Positions 8,825 to 18,004 of a DNA stretch of 64,000 nucleotides are shown here, piece by piece (within the stretch, counting starts at the first letter, position 1; each line of letters opens with the position of its first letter). Location of the stretch: positions 1 through 64,000 of the forward strand of contig NZ_JAERQF010000006.1 in NCBI RefSeq assembly GCF_016734815.1, given 5' to 3'. The notes under the pieces were generated by a model, which did not search any database, was not told where the DNA came from, and was given only the letters and a program-made list of their open reading frames with translations. Source of the stretch: Hymenobacter rubidus (GTDB lineage Bacteria; Bacteroidota; Bacteroidia; Cytophagales; Hymenobacteraceae). The translations under genes and the position numbers were made by a program.

Positions 8825-9826
8825 ATGCATCACGTCGAACTTATCACCACGGCTATCCTGCTGATTTGGGTGGCCATTGTGATTACGCTGGAGCGCATCA
8901 TTCCTTACCGCAAGGGGCTGCCTTTTTTTCGGGAGGGTTTCTGGACTGACTTGGTACTTTACACCTTCGTGCAGAGCTACGCACTGAAAATCATCATTTT
9001 CGACTACATCATTCAGCCGCTGGACCAGCACTTTGGGTTCTCGAAACTGCATTTTGTGACAGACTGGCCGGTGTGGGTGCAAGTGCTGTTTTTCGTGATT
9101 ACGCACGATTTCTACATCTACTGGTTTCACCGGTTTCAGCACAGCAGCCCGCTGTTCTGGCGCACCCACGAGGCGCACCACTCGGGCAAGCAGGTGGACT
9201 GGCTGGCCGGCTCCCGCTCGCACGCGCTGGAAATCATCATCAACCAGACCATTGAGTTTGCGCCCATCGTCCTGCTCGGGGCCGACCCCATGGTGGTACC
9301 CATCAAGGCCTGCATCGATGCCGTGTGGGGCATCTGGATTCACTGCAACGTGGACGTGCGCTCGGGCTGGCTGCAATACTTTATCAACGGACCCGAGATG
9401 CACCTTTGGCACCACGCCGACCACGAGGAAGTGTTTTACGCCAACTTCTCCACCAAATTCGCCTTCTGGGACTGGATTTTTGGCACTGCCTACCGCCCCG
9501 ACCAAAAGCCGCTGAAGTGGGGCTTGCCCTATACTTTCCCGAAGGACTATTTCAGCCAGCACGTATTTTCCGTGGCCCGCTTCGATGAAGAGGAGCTGGC
9601 CAAACGCTCCCGGCTGTTCCGCGCCTACCATGGCATCCGCGGGCGGCTGCTCCGCAAGCTCACCGACCGGGTGCCGGCCCTGCGCCCGCTGCACGGCTGG
9701 CCCGTGCCCGAAACCCATACGACTACCATCCCGGCTCAGCGGCCGGGCGGTAATTTCGCTGCCTCTGCACCCGCAAAAATTCAAGAACCTTCTCTTTCGA
9801 CCACCGCAGCTGCTTCTTCCCGTTGA
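8825..9826 (+). CDS. Sterol desaturase / fatty acid hydroxylase family membrane protein
   Basis: The 333-residue protein has hydrophobic N-terminal segments (about 5-24 and 40-65, 80-98) and the di-iron histidine clusters of this superfamily: THDFYIYWFHRFQH (HxxxxxxxH), THEAHHSG (HxxHH), and later MHLWHHADHEE. The enzyme would use two irons and O2 to hydroxylate or desaturate a lipid. The true substrate (sterol, hopanoid, carotenoid, fatty acid) cannot be told. The C-terminal 90 residues, after FPKDYFSQHVFS, are Pro- and Ala-rich and look disordered. The stop overlaps the next start (TTGA), so the two genes are probably co-translated. Confidence 0.82.
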   Translation: MHHVELITTAILLIWVAIVITLERIIPYRKGLPFFREGFWTDLVLYTFVQSYALKIIIFDYIIQPLDQHFGFSKLHFVTDWPVWVQVLFFVITHDFYIYWFHRFQHSSPLFWRTHEAHHSGKQVDWLAGSRSHALEIIINQTIEFAPIVLLGADPMVVPIKACIDAVWGIWIHCNVDVRSGWLQYFINGPEMHLWHHADHEEVFYANFSTKFAFWDWIFGTAYRPDQKPLKWGLPYTFPKDYFSQHVFSVARFDEEELAKRSRLFRAYHGIRGRLLRKLTDRVPALRPLHGWPVPETHTTTIPAQRPGGNFAASAPAKIQEPSLSTTAAASSR

Positions 9827-10194
9827 TAAATCCCTGGTTTTCCCTATTCCTGGCCTCTTTCATGGAGGTGTGCTGGACGTACAGCCTCAAAGCGCTCAAC
9901 ATGCAGCGCATCAAGGAGGTAGCGTGGCTGCATAGTTTCAGCCAGCCCACCGTGCTGCTGCCCGTTGTGCCGCTGATTGGCTACGTAGCTTTCGGGTTAG
10001 CCAACGTCGTATTCCTGTCGTGGGCTATGCGGGCCATTCCCACCGCCACCGCCTATTCGTCCTGGATGGCGCTGGCGGTGGTTGGCATCAAGCTAGTCGA
10101 TTTGTTCTACCTCAAACAGCCGTTTTCCTGGCTGAGTGTGTTTTACACCAGCCTCATTATTATTGGCGTGTTGGGGCTGCGGCGTATAGATTAA
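9823..10194 (+). CDS. Small multidrug resistance (SMR) family transporter
   Basis: The likely start is the TTG at 9823, which overlaps the upstream TGA; the protein is then 123 residues. An ATG at 9862 would delete half of the first helix and the family glutamate, so it is rejected. Four hydrophobic segments are visible (about 5-23, 45-66, 70-90, 97-118). Glu15 in FMEVCWTYSLKAL sits where EmrE has its proton- and drug-binding Glu14. TAYSSWMALAVVGIKLVDLF matches the TM3-TM4 region. The family exports cations as a dimer. Coupling to the hydroxylase gene may reflect a shared role in envelope or lipid-linked cargo, which is inference. Confidence 0.82.
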   Translation: MINPWFSLFLASFMEVCWTYSLKALNMQRIKEVAWLHSFSQPTVLLPVVPLIGYVAFGLANVVFLSWAMRAIPTATAYSSWMALAVVGIKLVDLFYLKQPFSWLSVFYTSLIIIGVLGLRRID

Positions 10195-10233
10195 TATCAC
10201 CTATTGCACGCAATAAACGCATGCAAAAAGGAC

Positions 10234-10319
10234 GTCCTGCTGAGCTTGTCGAAGCAGCTCTACCGTGGAAGAAAATGAAAACTTCCACGGTAGAGCTGCT
10301 TCGACAAGCTCAGCAGGAC
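10234..10319. repeat. Family A palindrome with perfect 38-bp arms
   Basis: The arms (10234-10271 and 10282-10319) begin GTCCTGCTGAGCTTGTCGAA and are exact reverse complements over 38 bp, around a 10-nt A-rich loop. It lies between two converging genes (SMR and GH28), where it can end transcription from both sides. Confidence 0.92.
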
Positions 10320-10345
10320 CGCCTTTTATTACGAGCAGCTTTGCA

Positions 10346-12004
10346 CTACCACTTTTTAGGCATCGCAACGACCTTCTTATTCATGCCGGCTCCCAGCTCC
10401 AGGGCCTGTTTGGCCTTCGAAGTATCGGTGTTGGCCAGCTTAATATTCTGGGCCTTCTCGGGGCCCGACACGCGCAGCAGCACCGCCGCGCCGGGCGCGT
10501 ATCGGATGCCGTCGAGGGTGATGTTGCGGCTGTTGTGCACTTCCATCACCGGGTCGGTTTGGGTGGGCAGCAAGGTCACGTTGGTGAGGTTGATGCGGTC
10601 GGCTTCGATGCACACTAGGCCCTGCTCGCTCTTCAACACCGCGTTTTTAATGCTGATGTCCTGAATGGCCATTTCGGGCAGCCCGCGCACCAGGATGCCG
10701 GTTTTGGCCCCGTTGCAGGTTACGTCCGAGATGTAGATTTTACGAAACTGGGGCGTGCCCGCGTCCACAGGCTTGGGCGGCGAGGCGGGGCGCTCCTTCG
10801 AGCCGGCCACCTGCGGGCTGGGGTCTTTTATCATGTAGTACATGTCGAAGAGCAGGGCCTCGTTCAGAATATCCTTCATGGTGATGTGGTCGATGAAAAT
10901 GTTCTCGACCACCCCGCCCCGGCCGCGCGTGGTTTTGAAGCGCAGGCCGATGTCGGTGCCAATGAAGGTGAGGTTGGAGGCGTAGATGTTGCGGGCGCCG
11001 CCCGACATTTCGGAGCCAATCACGAAGCCGCCATGGGCGCGGTACACGGTGGTGTTGCGGATGAGGAAATTCTCGGTGGGCACGCCGCGGGCCCGGCCCT
11101 GCTCGTTGCGGCCCGATTTGATGCAGATACCGTCATCGCCGGCCGAGAAGGAGCAGCCTTCTACAATGCCGTTGCGGCACGATTCCAGGTCCAGGGCGTC
11201 GGTGTTGGGGCTGTAGGGCGGGTTGATGACCGTCACGTTGCGCACAATCACGTCGTCGCTCAGCAGCGGATGCACCGTCCAGGCCGGCGAGTTCTGGAAC
11301 GTGACGCCCTCAATCAGCAGGCGCTTGCAGCCATCCAGCACCAGAAAATCGGGCCGCAGGTAGTCTTTGATGTCTTCAAAATCGGCAATGTTCTTTTTTT
11401 CCTCGGTTAGCACGCCGGGCTCCTTCACGGTGGTGCCTTTCAGGGCCTGGGCCGAAGGATACCACCGGTCCTGCTTTTCGTTGAGGGCGCCGCCCGAAGC
11501 CACCAGCCTTTTCCAGTCGCTTTCCAGCGTGCGGGGCTTTTGCACCATCCACCAGGCTTCGCCCGCGCCATCCAGGATGCCGCGGCCGGTAATGGCGACG
11601 TTCTCCAGGTTTTTGCCGTAGATGAGCGGCTGGTTGCGCACAGCGGCCAGGCCTTCCCAGTTGGTTTTGATGAGCTTGTAGTCGGCGCGCTGCTCGCTGA
11701 ACTGCACCAGTGCGCCGGTGGCTACGTGCAGGTTCACATTGCTTTGCAGCTCGATGGGGCCCGTGCGCCACTGGCCGGGCGGCACCAGCACCACGCCCCC
11801 GCCCTTGGCCGCGCACGCGGCGATGGCTTGCCGGAAAGCGGCGGTGTTGCTCGTTTGGCCATCGCCTACGGCGCCGTATTTGGCAATGGAAAACGTATCG
11901 GCCTGGAAGGCCGTGGGTTTGACGGGCGGCAGGGCGGCGGGCGTCTGAGCCAGGGCGGAGTGGGTCAGCAGGGCGGCGAGGCCGAGGAGAAGCTTATTTT
12001 TCAT
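10346..12004 (-). CDS. GH28 family glycoside hydrolase (polygalacturonase-like), secreted
   Basis: The start is MKNKLLLGLAALLTHSALAQ; codons upstream are repeat sequence. This 552-residue protein has a signal peptide and a right-handed beta-helix. The GH28 landmarks appear in order: NTDALD, GDDGICIKSG (two catalytic Asp), AHGGFVIGSEMSGG (the GHG site, here AHG), and RFKTTRGRGG (the RIK site, here RFK). The N-terminal DTFSIAKYGAVGDGQTSNT block is typical. It should hydrolyse galacturonic acid links in pectin, probably exo-acting on released oligomers in the periplasm. It is the last gene of a run of five minus-strand genes headed by GH2 at 23583. Confidence 0.9.
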   Translation of the reverse strand: MKNKLLLGLAALLTHSALAQTPAALPPVKPTAFQADTFSIAKYGAVGDGQTSNTAAFRQAIAACAAKGGGVVLVPPGQWRTGPIELQSNVNLHVATGALVQFSEQRADYKLIKTNWEGLAAVRNQPLIYGKNLENVAITGRGILDGAGEAWWMVQKPRTLESDWKRLVASGGALNEKQDRWYPSAQALKGTTVKEPGVLTEEKKNIADFEDIKDYLRPDFLVLDGCKRLLIEGVTFQNSPAWTVHPLLSDDVIVRNVTVINPPYSPNTDALDLESCRNGIVEGCSFSAGDDGICIKSGRNEQGRARGVPTENFLIRNTTVYRAHGGFVIGSEMSGGARNIYASNLTFIGTDIGLRFKTTRGRGGVVENIFIDHITMKDILNEALLFDMYYMIKDPSPQVAGSKERPASPPKPVDAGTPQFRKIYISDVTCNGAKTGILVRGLPEMAIQDISIKNAVLKSEQGLVCIEADRINLTNVTLLPTQTDPVMEVHNSRNITLDGIRYAPGAAVLLRVSGPEKAQNIKLANTDTSKAKQALELGAGMNKKVVAMPKKW

Positions 12005-12020
12005 ATCGAAATCAAAGAAC

Positions 12021-12115
12021 GTCATGCCGAGCGCAGCCGAGGCATCTCGCTCGCTTCGTTGCCATGCCATTGATTACTTCGGCACGCGAGATGCCTCGGC
12101 TGCGCTCGGCATGAC
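12021..12115. repeat. Family A palindrome
   Basis: Arms GTCATGCCGAGCGCAGCCGA..GGCATCTCGC and reverse complement, with GATTACTT in the loop. Note CCGAGC paired with GCTCGG where most copies have CTGAGC/GCTCAG. It lies between two genes of the same strand. Confidence 0.9.
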
Positions 12116-12137
12116 GACAGATTAGGGGTGTTCGTTA

Positions 12138-14324
12138 TTACGGCATTTTCTGCAGGCCTTCCCACTTCACTTTCCAGTTTTTGGGAATGCCGGGGTTGGG
12201 TTCTTTGCAGCCGTCGTAGCCGGCGCACATGAGGGCCACGGCCGCGAGCAGACCGCCGTTGCCGGGCAGGTAGAGGGGCAAGCGGCCTTCCTGGTAGTTG
12301 TGGCCGTTAGGCAGGTAGGTGTTCTTCTGCACCTTCATTAGGAGGGCGTCTACGGCTTTTTCGGGCAGGCCGAGGCGTGTGGCCGTCATGGAGGTCATAG
12401 GAAAGTCCCAGCCCCAGGTGTCGTTCCAGCTCCAATCCTTCCAGATGAGGTCGAAGGTGCGGCGCATGGTGGCAGCGTCCTGCTGGCCGGTAGCGGGCAT
12501 CATACCCAGCGCCGCCAGCACCGAGGGATGGTCGGTTTTGAATTCGGGGTTGGTGTAGGAATCGGGGGCGCTTTCGGTGGCCAGGTACACGCCGTTGGCC
12601 TCGGGCAGTTTCGAGAGTTTGGCCAGCACCTCGTCCCACTGGGCGTTGCGCGGCTGGCCCTGGCGCTCGCGCCATTTCTGGGCAATGTCGAGCGCCCAAT
12701 GCCAGTACACCAGCTCAAACGTGGGGTTGAAGGTTTCTTCGGCCTTGAATCGCTCTTGGGCCGGAATCACGCCTTTGCCCAGAATAAACCGGTTCTTGTC
12801 CTTCTCAAAAAACGGATAGGACGCCATGAATTCGGCCGTTTGCGCCACCCGCTCCTGGTAGAGCTTCAGGGTGGCGGCGTTGGGGTGGGCCCGGTAGGCT
12901 TCCTCGGCGAAATAAATGGTGTGCGGCTGCTGCCAGATGAGAAACGCGCCCACCGACGAAGGGCCTTCCTCGCCCCAGGGGTCGGTCATTTTCTGCCAGC
13001 GCCAGCCGGCGAAGCCCTCGCGCTGGGCAATGCCTTTGGCCACAGCTTGCACATCGGGCCGGGCATACCAGGTGAGGCTTTTTTCTAGGATTTCGGGGCG
13101 GCCCCACAGGGCAAAATGGGCCGCGTGCCACCAGTGCATTTCGAGGTGCGGGCGGCCGTACCAGCTGTTGAGCAGCAGGCCGGTTTCCTGGGGCGGCTGC
13201 GCGCCGGCGTTGTGAATCCGCGTGAGGTATTGCGACAGCACCACGCGGCGCTCCAGCTCCGTGGCGCGCGGGTCGGGGGTGCCGCCAAAATCGACGGCGC
13301 CGCCGCTGCGCCAGAAGGCTGGCCACTGCTGGCGGCTATTGGCCAGCGTGGCGGCAAAAGTGGGCGCGGCGGCCCGGGCTTTTTTCGGTGTGAACTGGCA
13401 GCCCAGCTCCAGTGTGGCACTTTGGCGGCCCGGCGTGAGGATGAATTCATGGGGCCGGCCGGCGGCCAGCGTGGCCGGCTGGGCCCAATTCAGCGCAACA
13501 AAATAGGTGGTGGTATCGAGCTGGTGGGTGAGCAGGGCGCGGCCGGTTTTCTGCTCCGCAATGGCCGACTTATGCGCATCGTCGTGGCTGTAGTCCACGG
13601 CCATATCGGCCCAGCCGGCTGTGGGAAACGGGAACCGCAGCGCCACTTTCAGCCGCCCGGCTTTCAGCAGCTCGGAAGTGACTTTGGCGGCCACGGCATC
13701 CTGGGACTGGTGGCCTACGGTCAGGACATCTACTGCCGTGCCTTCCACCGTGAAGTGGCTTTGGATTTCGCCGGTCCAGGGGTTCAGCACCTGGTGGATG
13801 TTTTTGATATCCCTGACCGTGGCGGCTTGGCCATTTTTTTTCAGAATGATGAAGCCCAGGTTGCCCAGCTGCAGCCGGTGCGGGTTGGCGCGGAAGTAGT
13901 CGCCCGACTCCTTGTTGCCGGGCGTTTTCACCTGCACTGCGTAGCTGATGGGCCGGCCGTTGAGGGTGTAGGTACGCAGACTCTGCTCGAATTTATACCC
14001 CTCCTTATTGGGAAAGCGGTGCCAGCCCCACTCCGATTCGGTGCCCAGGGGAATGCCCTTCTCGTAGTGCAGCGGAAAGGTTTGAAGACCCGTAAAGTCA
14101 GCGGTGAAGGCGAATTTGCCATTGCCCACCGACAGCGAATTGAGCGAATCAGTATTGGTGGCCACCACTTTGTGGCGCTCCACTACGGCCTGGCGGTTGA
14201 TGGGTTGAGCTGTTAGCGAGCATGGAAGCAGTAGCAAAAGAAGCAGGCGTGGCGCCTCACCCCCCGGCCCCCTCTCCGATGGAGAGGGGGTGCCAGGCAT
14301 GGAGTATCTATTTAGTTTTTTCAT
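12138..14324 (-). CDS. Secreted six-hairpin glycosidase-like protein of unassigned family
   Basis: The ATG at 14324 (MKKLNRYS) is preferred to a TTG seven codons upstream; the product is 728 residues. An N-terminal beta-sandwich (about 45-290) is followed by an (alpha/alpha)6-type region with LLLNSWYGRPHLEMHWWHAA, WRWQKMTDPWGEEGPSSVG, and WKDWSWNDTWGWDFPMTS, patterns that resemble GH65/GH95-like clan enzymes. I cannot name a CAZy family. The signal peptide is split: the basic start is followed by PGTPSPSERGPGGEAP, encoded by one arm of a palindrome, before LLLLLLLPCSLTAQ. Glu or Asp residues in HLEMHWWH and DPWGEE are candidate acids. It most likely cuts an uronic-acid-containing side chain; this is inference from its neighbours. 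Confidence 0.65.
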   Translation of the reverse strand: MKKLNRYSMPGTPSPSERGPGGEAPRLLLLLLLPCSLTAQPINRQAVVERHKVVATNTDSLNSLSVGNGKFAFTADFTGLQTFPLHYEKGIPLGTESEWGWHRFPNKEGYKFEQSLRTYTLNGRPISYAVQVKTPGNKESGDYFRANPHRLQLGNLGFIILKKNGQAATVRDIKNIHQVLNPWTGEIQSHFTVEGTAVDVLTVGHQSQDAVAAKVTSELLKAGRLKVALRFPFPTAGWADMAVDYSHDDAHKSAIAEQKTGRALLTHQLDTTTYFVALNWAQPATLAAGRPHEFILTPGRQSATLELGCQFTPKKARAAAPTFAATLANSRQQWPAFWRSGGAVDFGGTPDPRATELERRVVLSQYLTRIHNAGAQPPQETGLLLNSWYGRPHLEMHWWHAAHFALWGRPEILEKSLTWYARPDVQAVAKGIAQREGFAGWRWQKMTDPWGEEGPSSVGAFLIWQQPHTIYFAEEAYRAHPNAATLKLYQERVAQTAEFMASYPFFEKDKNRFILGKGVIPAQERFKAEETFNPTFELVYWHWALDIAQKWRERQGQPRNAQWDEVLAKLSKLPEANGVYLATESAPDSYTNPEFKTDHPSVLAALGMMPATGQQDAATMRRTFDLIWKDWSWNDTWGWDFPMTSMTATRLGLPEKAVDALLMKVQKNTYLPNGHNYQEGRLPLYLPGNGGLLAAVALMCAGYDGCKEPNPGIPKNWKVKWEGLQKMP

Positions 14325-14397
14325 AGCAAGCTTGACTCTTTTCAATTTCTTTTGGCACCCCCTCTCCGAAGGGAGAGGGGGCTGGGGGGTGAGGCGT
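14251..14397. repeat. Family C palindrome overlapping the start of a glycosidase gene
   Basis: The arms are GCGCCTCACCCCCCGGCCCC..CTCTCCGATGGAGAGGGGGT at 14251-14294 and a near-identical inverted copy at 14353-14397. Each arm contains its own small hairpin CCCTCTCCGATGGAGAGGG. The left arm codes in frame for residues of the downstream protein's signal peptide region; the start codon lies in the loop. Confidence 0.88.
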
Positions 14398-14413
14398 CGC
14401 GTCGAACCTTGTG

Positions 14414-17400
14414 TTAAAGCCGCTCCAGGGTCACGCTCATCAGGCCGATTACCACGTCGTTGGCTAGGGCGCGCACGGTGAGGCTTTTGAGCTTTTTCTT
14501 CGGGTCCAGCGGCAGTTCCAGCACGGTGGCCGCGCCGCCGTCGATGGCGCGGGTGCTGAAGCCTTTGATGCTGGTGTATTGACTGAATTCGCGGGTCATC
14601 AGCCCGGTTTTGAGGTGGACGCGCAGGGGCTTGAGCGCGCCGGTCCGGAAGGCAAAGCCGTCGTCGGCGTAGTCCTGCTCAATGGGCCACCAGTTGTCGG
14701 GGTTGCGCAGCGGCAGTGTGGCCGTGGTGTTGTCATTGTAGGTTACCAGCACTTCGCCATTCGTCAGCTGGCTTTGCATGGCATTGGTCGAGCCCGCCAT
14801 GAGCAGCACCGCGCGGTGGGCCCGGCCCGCGAGCGGCACGGTAGCCTGCTTGGGGTAATTGTCCCACTGCGACACAAACAGTACGTTCTTTTCACCCTCC
14901 GCGCCGGGCGTGCGCAGGGATGCGCCACCGGGCAGCTGAACTTCGTTTTTCGCTCCCGCCAGCCGGCGCAGGCCGCTGTCGTCGATGTTGGCCTGGGTGA
15001 GCGGGTAGCACCAGTTGCCGATGCCCTGGGTGGGCAGCTCCAGCGTAGCCACGGCGGGGCGGGGCGCGAGGTATTTCTGCTGAAAAATGCGCGTCACCTG
15101 GTCGTTGAAGTGGCGGCCCAGGTCCACCGTTTCCCATTTTGTGGCAGCGGTAGCGAGAGCGGCTTCGGGGGTATTCGTTGGCCTGGCTACGTTCAGGTTC
15201 AATGGGGCCCACCACGTCAGGGCGCCCTGCCGGAGCTGCACGAAGGCCGTGCGGGCGCCGGCCTCCCCTCCAACCTGCGCAGCTAGTTCGTGCCCGGTGT
15301 TTTTCACTTGGCGCAGCAACTGTTGCGGGTCGAAAACCCTGATAATGGTGGCTTGCGGAAATTTCACCGTCAGCGTTTCCTTTGCCGCATAATCGGCCTT
15401 CGTCGAAGCCACATCAGGCGCAGCACCCTGCCACTGGATTTCGACCACGTATTTCGCCGCGGGTGCGCTGCTGATTTCAATCACGGGCTGGCCCACGGCG
15501 GTTTCTACATTGCGCCATTGACCCGGCTGGCCATTTACAAGCACCGACTGCACCGCGGCAGCACGGGCCACAACCTGCAGCTGCAGCTTCAGGGCTTGGG
15601 CAAAGGCTGGCGTAATGGTGTAGGTGTCGCGGGCATCTTTGCGCTTGAAATCGAAGGCCACGTCCGGCACGGTCAGGGCGGCCTCGTTCCAGGCGGCGGG
15701 CAGGCCGGGGCGAATGCGCAGAATGCCGTGCAGGGCATCGGGCACAATGCCGAACAGGCCTTCTACCAGCGTGCGGGCGGCCATGCCGATGGGGTCGGCA
15801 AAGTCGCGGTACAGCTCGCCGCGGTTGGCGTCGTAGAAGGAAATCTGCTGGAAGTTGCCGGGGCTGCTGCCCAGGTACATGCTTTCGAGCAAAGCGCTTT
15901 TCCAGAGCCGGAAAGCTTCTTCGGTGCGGCCGGCCTGCCAGTTGGCCAGCGTGGTGTGCAGGTTTTCGGCCAGCACCACGTTGTTGAGCGACCAGTCGTA
16001 AGGCTGCCAGTTGGTGGTGGAAAGCAGGTAGTAGCCGGCATCGGGCAGGCCAGCGGCCAGCACCGGAATGTGCGGCAGCTCGGCATCGACGTAGCGTAGC
16101 GCCTGATAGGCCTGGAAGGCATCGGGCACTTCCGAATCCAAGGCGTGGTACACCGTCCAGAGGCCGGCGGCGGGGTGCAGGGCTTTCAGGCCCAGGGCAT
16201 CCTGGTATTCGGCGGACCAGCCGCGGGCGGGCATCCACAGCCGGGCGTTCAGAGCCTGATGGATTTTGGCTGCTTCCTGGCGGTAGGGCTCGGCGTTCTC
16301 GCCTAGCAGCCGGGCCAGCTCGGCGGCTTTCTGGTTGGCGAAGTAGTTATAGGCCGACGAATGCGTAACTGCACCGCCGCTGTACTGCAACGCATCGGAA
16401 GCCCAGATGGCGGCGTAGGCGTCATACAGGCCATCGCCGTCGGGGTCGAAATTGCGCTTTTCCCAGGCCAGGTGGCGCTGCAGCACGGGCCACATCTGGC
16501 GGGCAAAGGCCAGGTCGCCGGTCCAGTTGAAATGGCGCAGCAGCTCGTCGATGAACACGAGATTCATGTCGTAGTGATGCGGGCGGAAGTCGCCCCCGGG
16601 GTTGCGGCTAATGTAGCCTTCGCTGAAAATGGTGGTGCCCAGCTTCTCCAATTGCCGGGCCAGGTGCAGGGCCGTATCGGGCACTACCGGACCGCTGGGT
16701 GGGCTGGTGAGCTGCGACTTTGCGTAACTGCCAAAGTGCAGCTGGGCGCGGTCGTGCCAGCCCAGCGGGTCGGCCGCGTAGGGCCCGCGCCAGCCGTTGA
16801 GGCGCATGCGCCAGGCCACGGCCCCATGCATGTACGAGGGCGTCTCCCAAATGGCGTCGGCGGCCACGGCCAGTGCCCCGCCCATGGTGTTGATGTAGGG
16901 GTCGGGCGTACTGACTTGCACGCGGCCGGCCAGCGCCTGCCGGGCAGCTTCGGCGCGGGCAAAGGCGGCCGGCAGCGCCGCATAACGCAGCGCCGGGGCA
17001 GCATCTGGCTTTTGCACCGCGAAATAAAAATCCTGGCTGCTTTGGACGGCAACCGTGCCCGTCACGGCCGGCGTTTCCGAAGCCTGTGAAGCCAGCAGCA
17101 GCTGCGGCGTCTCCTGCTGCCGGGCGTCGGCCACGTGGATTTCAGCCGATGGTGGCACTAGGCCCAGCAGCATATTCGGCGGGGCAATGGGAGCCGGGGC
17201 GGGAGTACCGGCCGGCTGTTTGGCGCCCAAGTTGCGGTAGGGGTCGGCCGCGGGCGGAGCAGGCTGTTTGCCGTAGGTGAGGGTGAAGGCGTTTTTCCGG
17301 ACTTCGAACGCATTGCCCTGGCAATACTCGGGCTTGAGGTAAAAGCTGGATTCCGGGTCGGCACCGATGTCGCCGTCGCGGTTGAATTTCTTGCCCGTGG

Positions 17401-18004
17401 CCCCGCCAAAAGCCCACAGCAGGCGCACCTGGCTGGCCGGCACGTTTTCAAATCGGGACTTTACCACCACCCCTTCGGCATCGGCCCGCGCCAGCACTTC
17501 GAGGTGCAGCCGGCCGTCGCCCAGCAGCGGGTCAGTTATGTCGTAGAGCATCATGCCGGGACGGTAGCGGGCGGTGATACTGGTCGCCTGAATCAACCAC
17601 TTGCTTTGGCCCTTGGCCAGCAGGCCAAACTTCAAATTGCCGCCCATGCCGGGCAGGTAGAGGGCAAATTCAGGCAGGTCGCCGGCCTCCACGCGGAAGG
17701 CAGTATTGGTGCCGTAGAGGGCGCGGGTGAAGCGGTGCGTGCCATTGGTGATGACAAAGTCAGTGCCTTCGGGGTGATAGCGCAGGGTGCGCGGCTGGTT
17801 GTGCCAGAGCGCCGGGGCCGGGGTTTGGGCGTTGCAAATGGCACTTAGAAAAGCCATCAACAGGACTGCCCAGACGTTACGCCTTCCCCCCCGCCGCCAT
17901 CTCCGATGGAGAGGGGGTGCGTTCAACGGTTCTCGGGTTTGTCCCCCCTTCTCCATCGGAGAGGGGGCCGGGAGATGAGGCATACGATTGGTAGCTGTAC
18001 TCAT
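14414..18004 (-). CDS. Large secreted six-hairpin protein (DUF4450-like)
   Basis: The ATG at 18004 overlaps the stop of the GH115 gene in an ATGA pair, which supports this start and translational coupling. The 1,196-residue protein has an unusual N-terminus: MSTATNRMPHLPAPSPMEKG and a further basic stretch, encoded by a family C palindrome, lie before the hydrophobic core VWAVLLMAFLSAICNAQ. After that come a beta-sandwich (about 75-400), an (alpha/alpha)6 region with GGALAVAADAIWETPSYMHG, MRLNGWRGPYAADPLGWHDR, RPHHYDMNLVFIDELLRHFN and YDWSLNNVVLAENLHTTLANW, and beta-rich C-terminal domains. It resembles proteins annotated with DUF4450, an assignment I make from memory. A glycosidase of the utilisation locus is likely; substrate unknown. 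Confidence 0.7.
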   Translation of the reverse strand: MSTATNRMPHLPAPSPMEKGGQTREPLNAPPLHRRWRRGGRRNVWAVLLMAFLSAICNAQTPAPALWHNQPRTLRYHPEGTDFVITNGTHRFTRALYGTNTAFRVEAGDLPEFALYLPGMGGNLKFGLLAKGQSKWLIQATSITARYRPGMMLYDITDPLLGDGRLHLEVLARADAEGVVVKSRFENVPASQVRLLWAFGGATGKKFNRDGDIGADPESSFYLKPEYCQGNAFEVRKNAFTLTYGKQPAPPAADPYRNLGAKQPAGTPAPAPIAPPNMLLGLVPPSAEIHVADARQQETPQLLLASQASETPAVTGTVAVQSSQDFYFAVQKPDAAPALRYAALPAAFARAEAARQALAGRVQVSTPDPYINTMGGALAVAADAIWETPSYMHGAVAWRMRLNGWRGPYAADPLGWHDRAQLHFGSYAKSQLTSPPSGPVVPDTALHLARQLEKLGTTIFSEGYISRNPGGDFRPHHYDMNLVFIDELLRHFNWTGDLAFARQMWPVLQRHLAWEKRNFDPDGDGLYDAYAAIWASDALQYSGGAVTHSSAYNYFANQKAAELARLLGENAEPYRQEAAKIHQALNARLWMPARGWSAEYQDALGLKALHPAAGLWTVYHALDSEVPDAFQAYQALRYVDAELPHIPVLAAGLPDAGYYLLSTTNWQPYDWSLNNVVLAENLHTTLANWQAGRTEEAFRLWKSALLESMYLGSSPGNFQQISFYDANRGELYRDFADPIGMAARTLVEGLFGIVPDALHGILRIRPGLPAAWNEAALTVPDVAFDFKRKDARDTYTITPAFAQALKLQLQVVARAAAVQSVLVNGQPGQWRNVETAVGQPVIEISSAPAAKYVVEIQWQGAAPDVASTKADYAAKETLTVKFPQATIIRVFDPQQLLRQVKNTGHELAAQVGGEAGARTAFVQLRQGALTWWAPLNLNVARPTNTPEAALATAATKWETVDLGRHFNDQVTRIFQQKYLAPRPAVATLELPTQGIGNWCYPLTQANIDDSGLRRLAGAKNEVQLPGGASLRTPGAEGEKNVLFVSQWDNYPKQATVPLAGRAHRAVLLMAGSTNAMQSQLTNGEVLVTYNDNTTATLPLRNPDNWWPIEQDYADDGFAFRTGALKPLRVHLKTGLMTREFSQYTSIKGFSTRAIDGGAATVLELPLDPKKKLKSLTVRALANDVVIGLMSVTLERL
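17883..17981. repeat. Family C palindrome inside the 5' end of the DUF4450-like gene
   Basis: Arms (about 17883-17920 and 17943-17981) share ATCTCCGATGGAGAGGGGGT and its inverse TTCTCCATCGGAGAGGGGGC. The whole element lies within the reading frame, between the start codon at 18004 and the signal-peptide core near 17870-17820. Confidence 0.85.

Noticed and set aside
9862-10194. ATG at 9862 as the start of the SMR gene
   Set aside because: It would remove half of the first helix and the membrane glutamate at residue 15; the TTG at 9823 keeps the full helix and overlaps the upstream stop.
13116-14216. Plus-strand frame opposite the six-hairpin gene
   Set aside because: Antisense shadow without recognisable domain or signal; the minus-strand gene has conserved Trp-rich motifs and a signal peptide.
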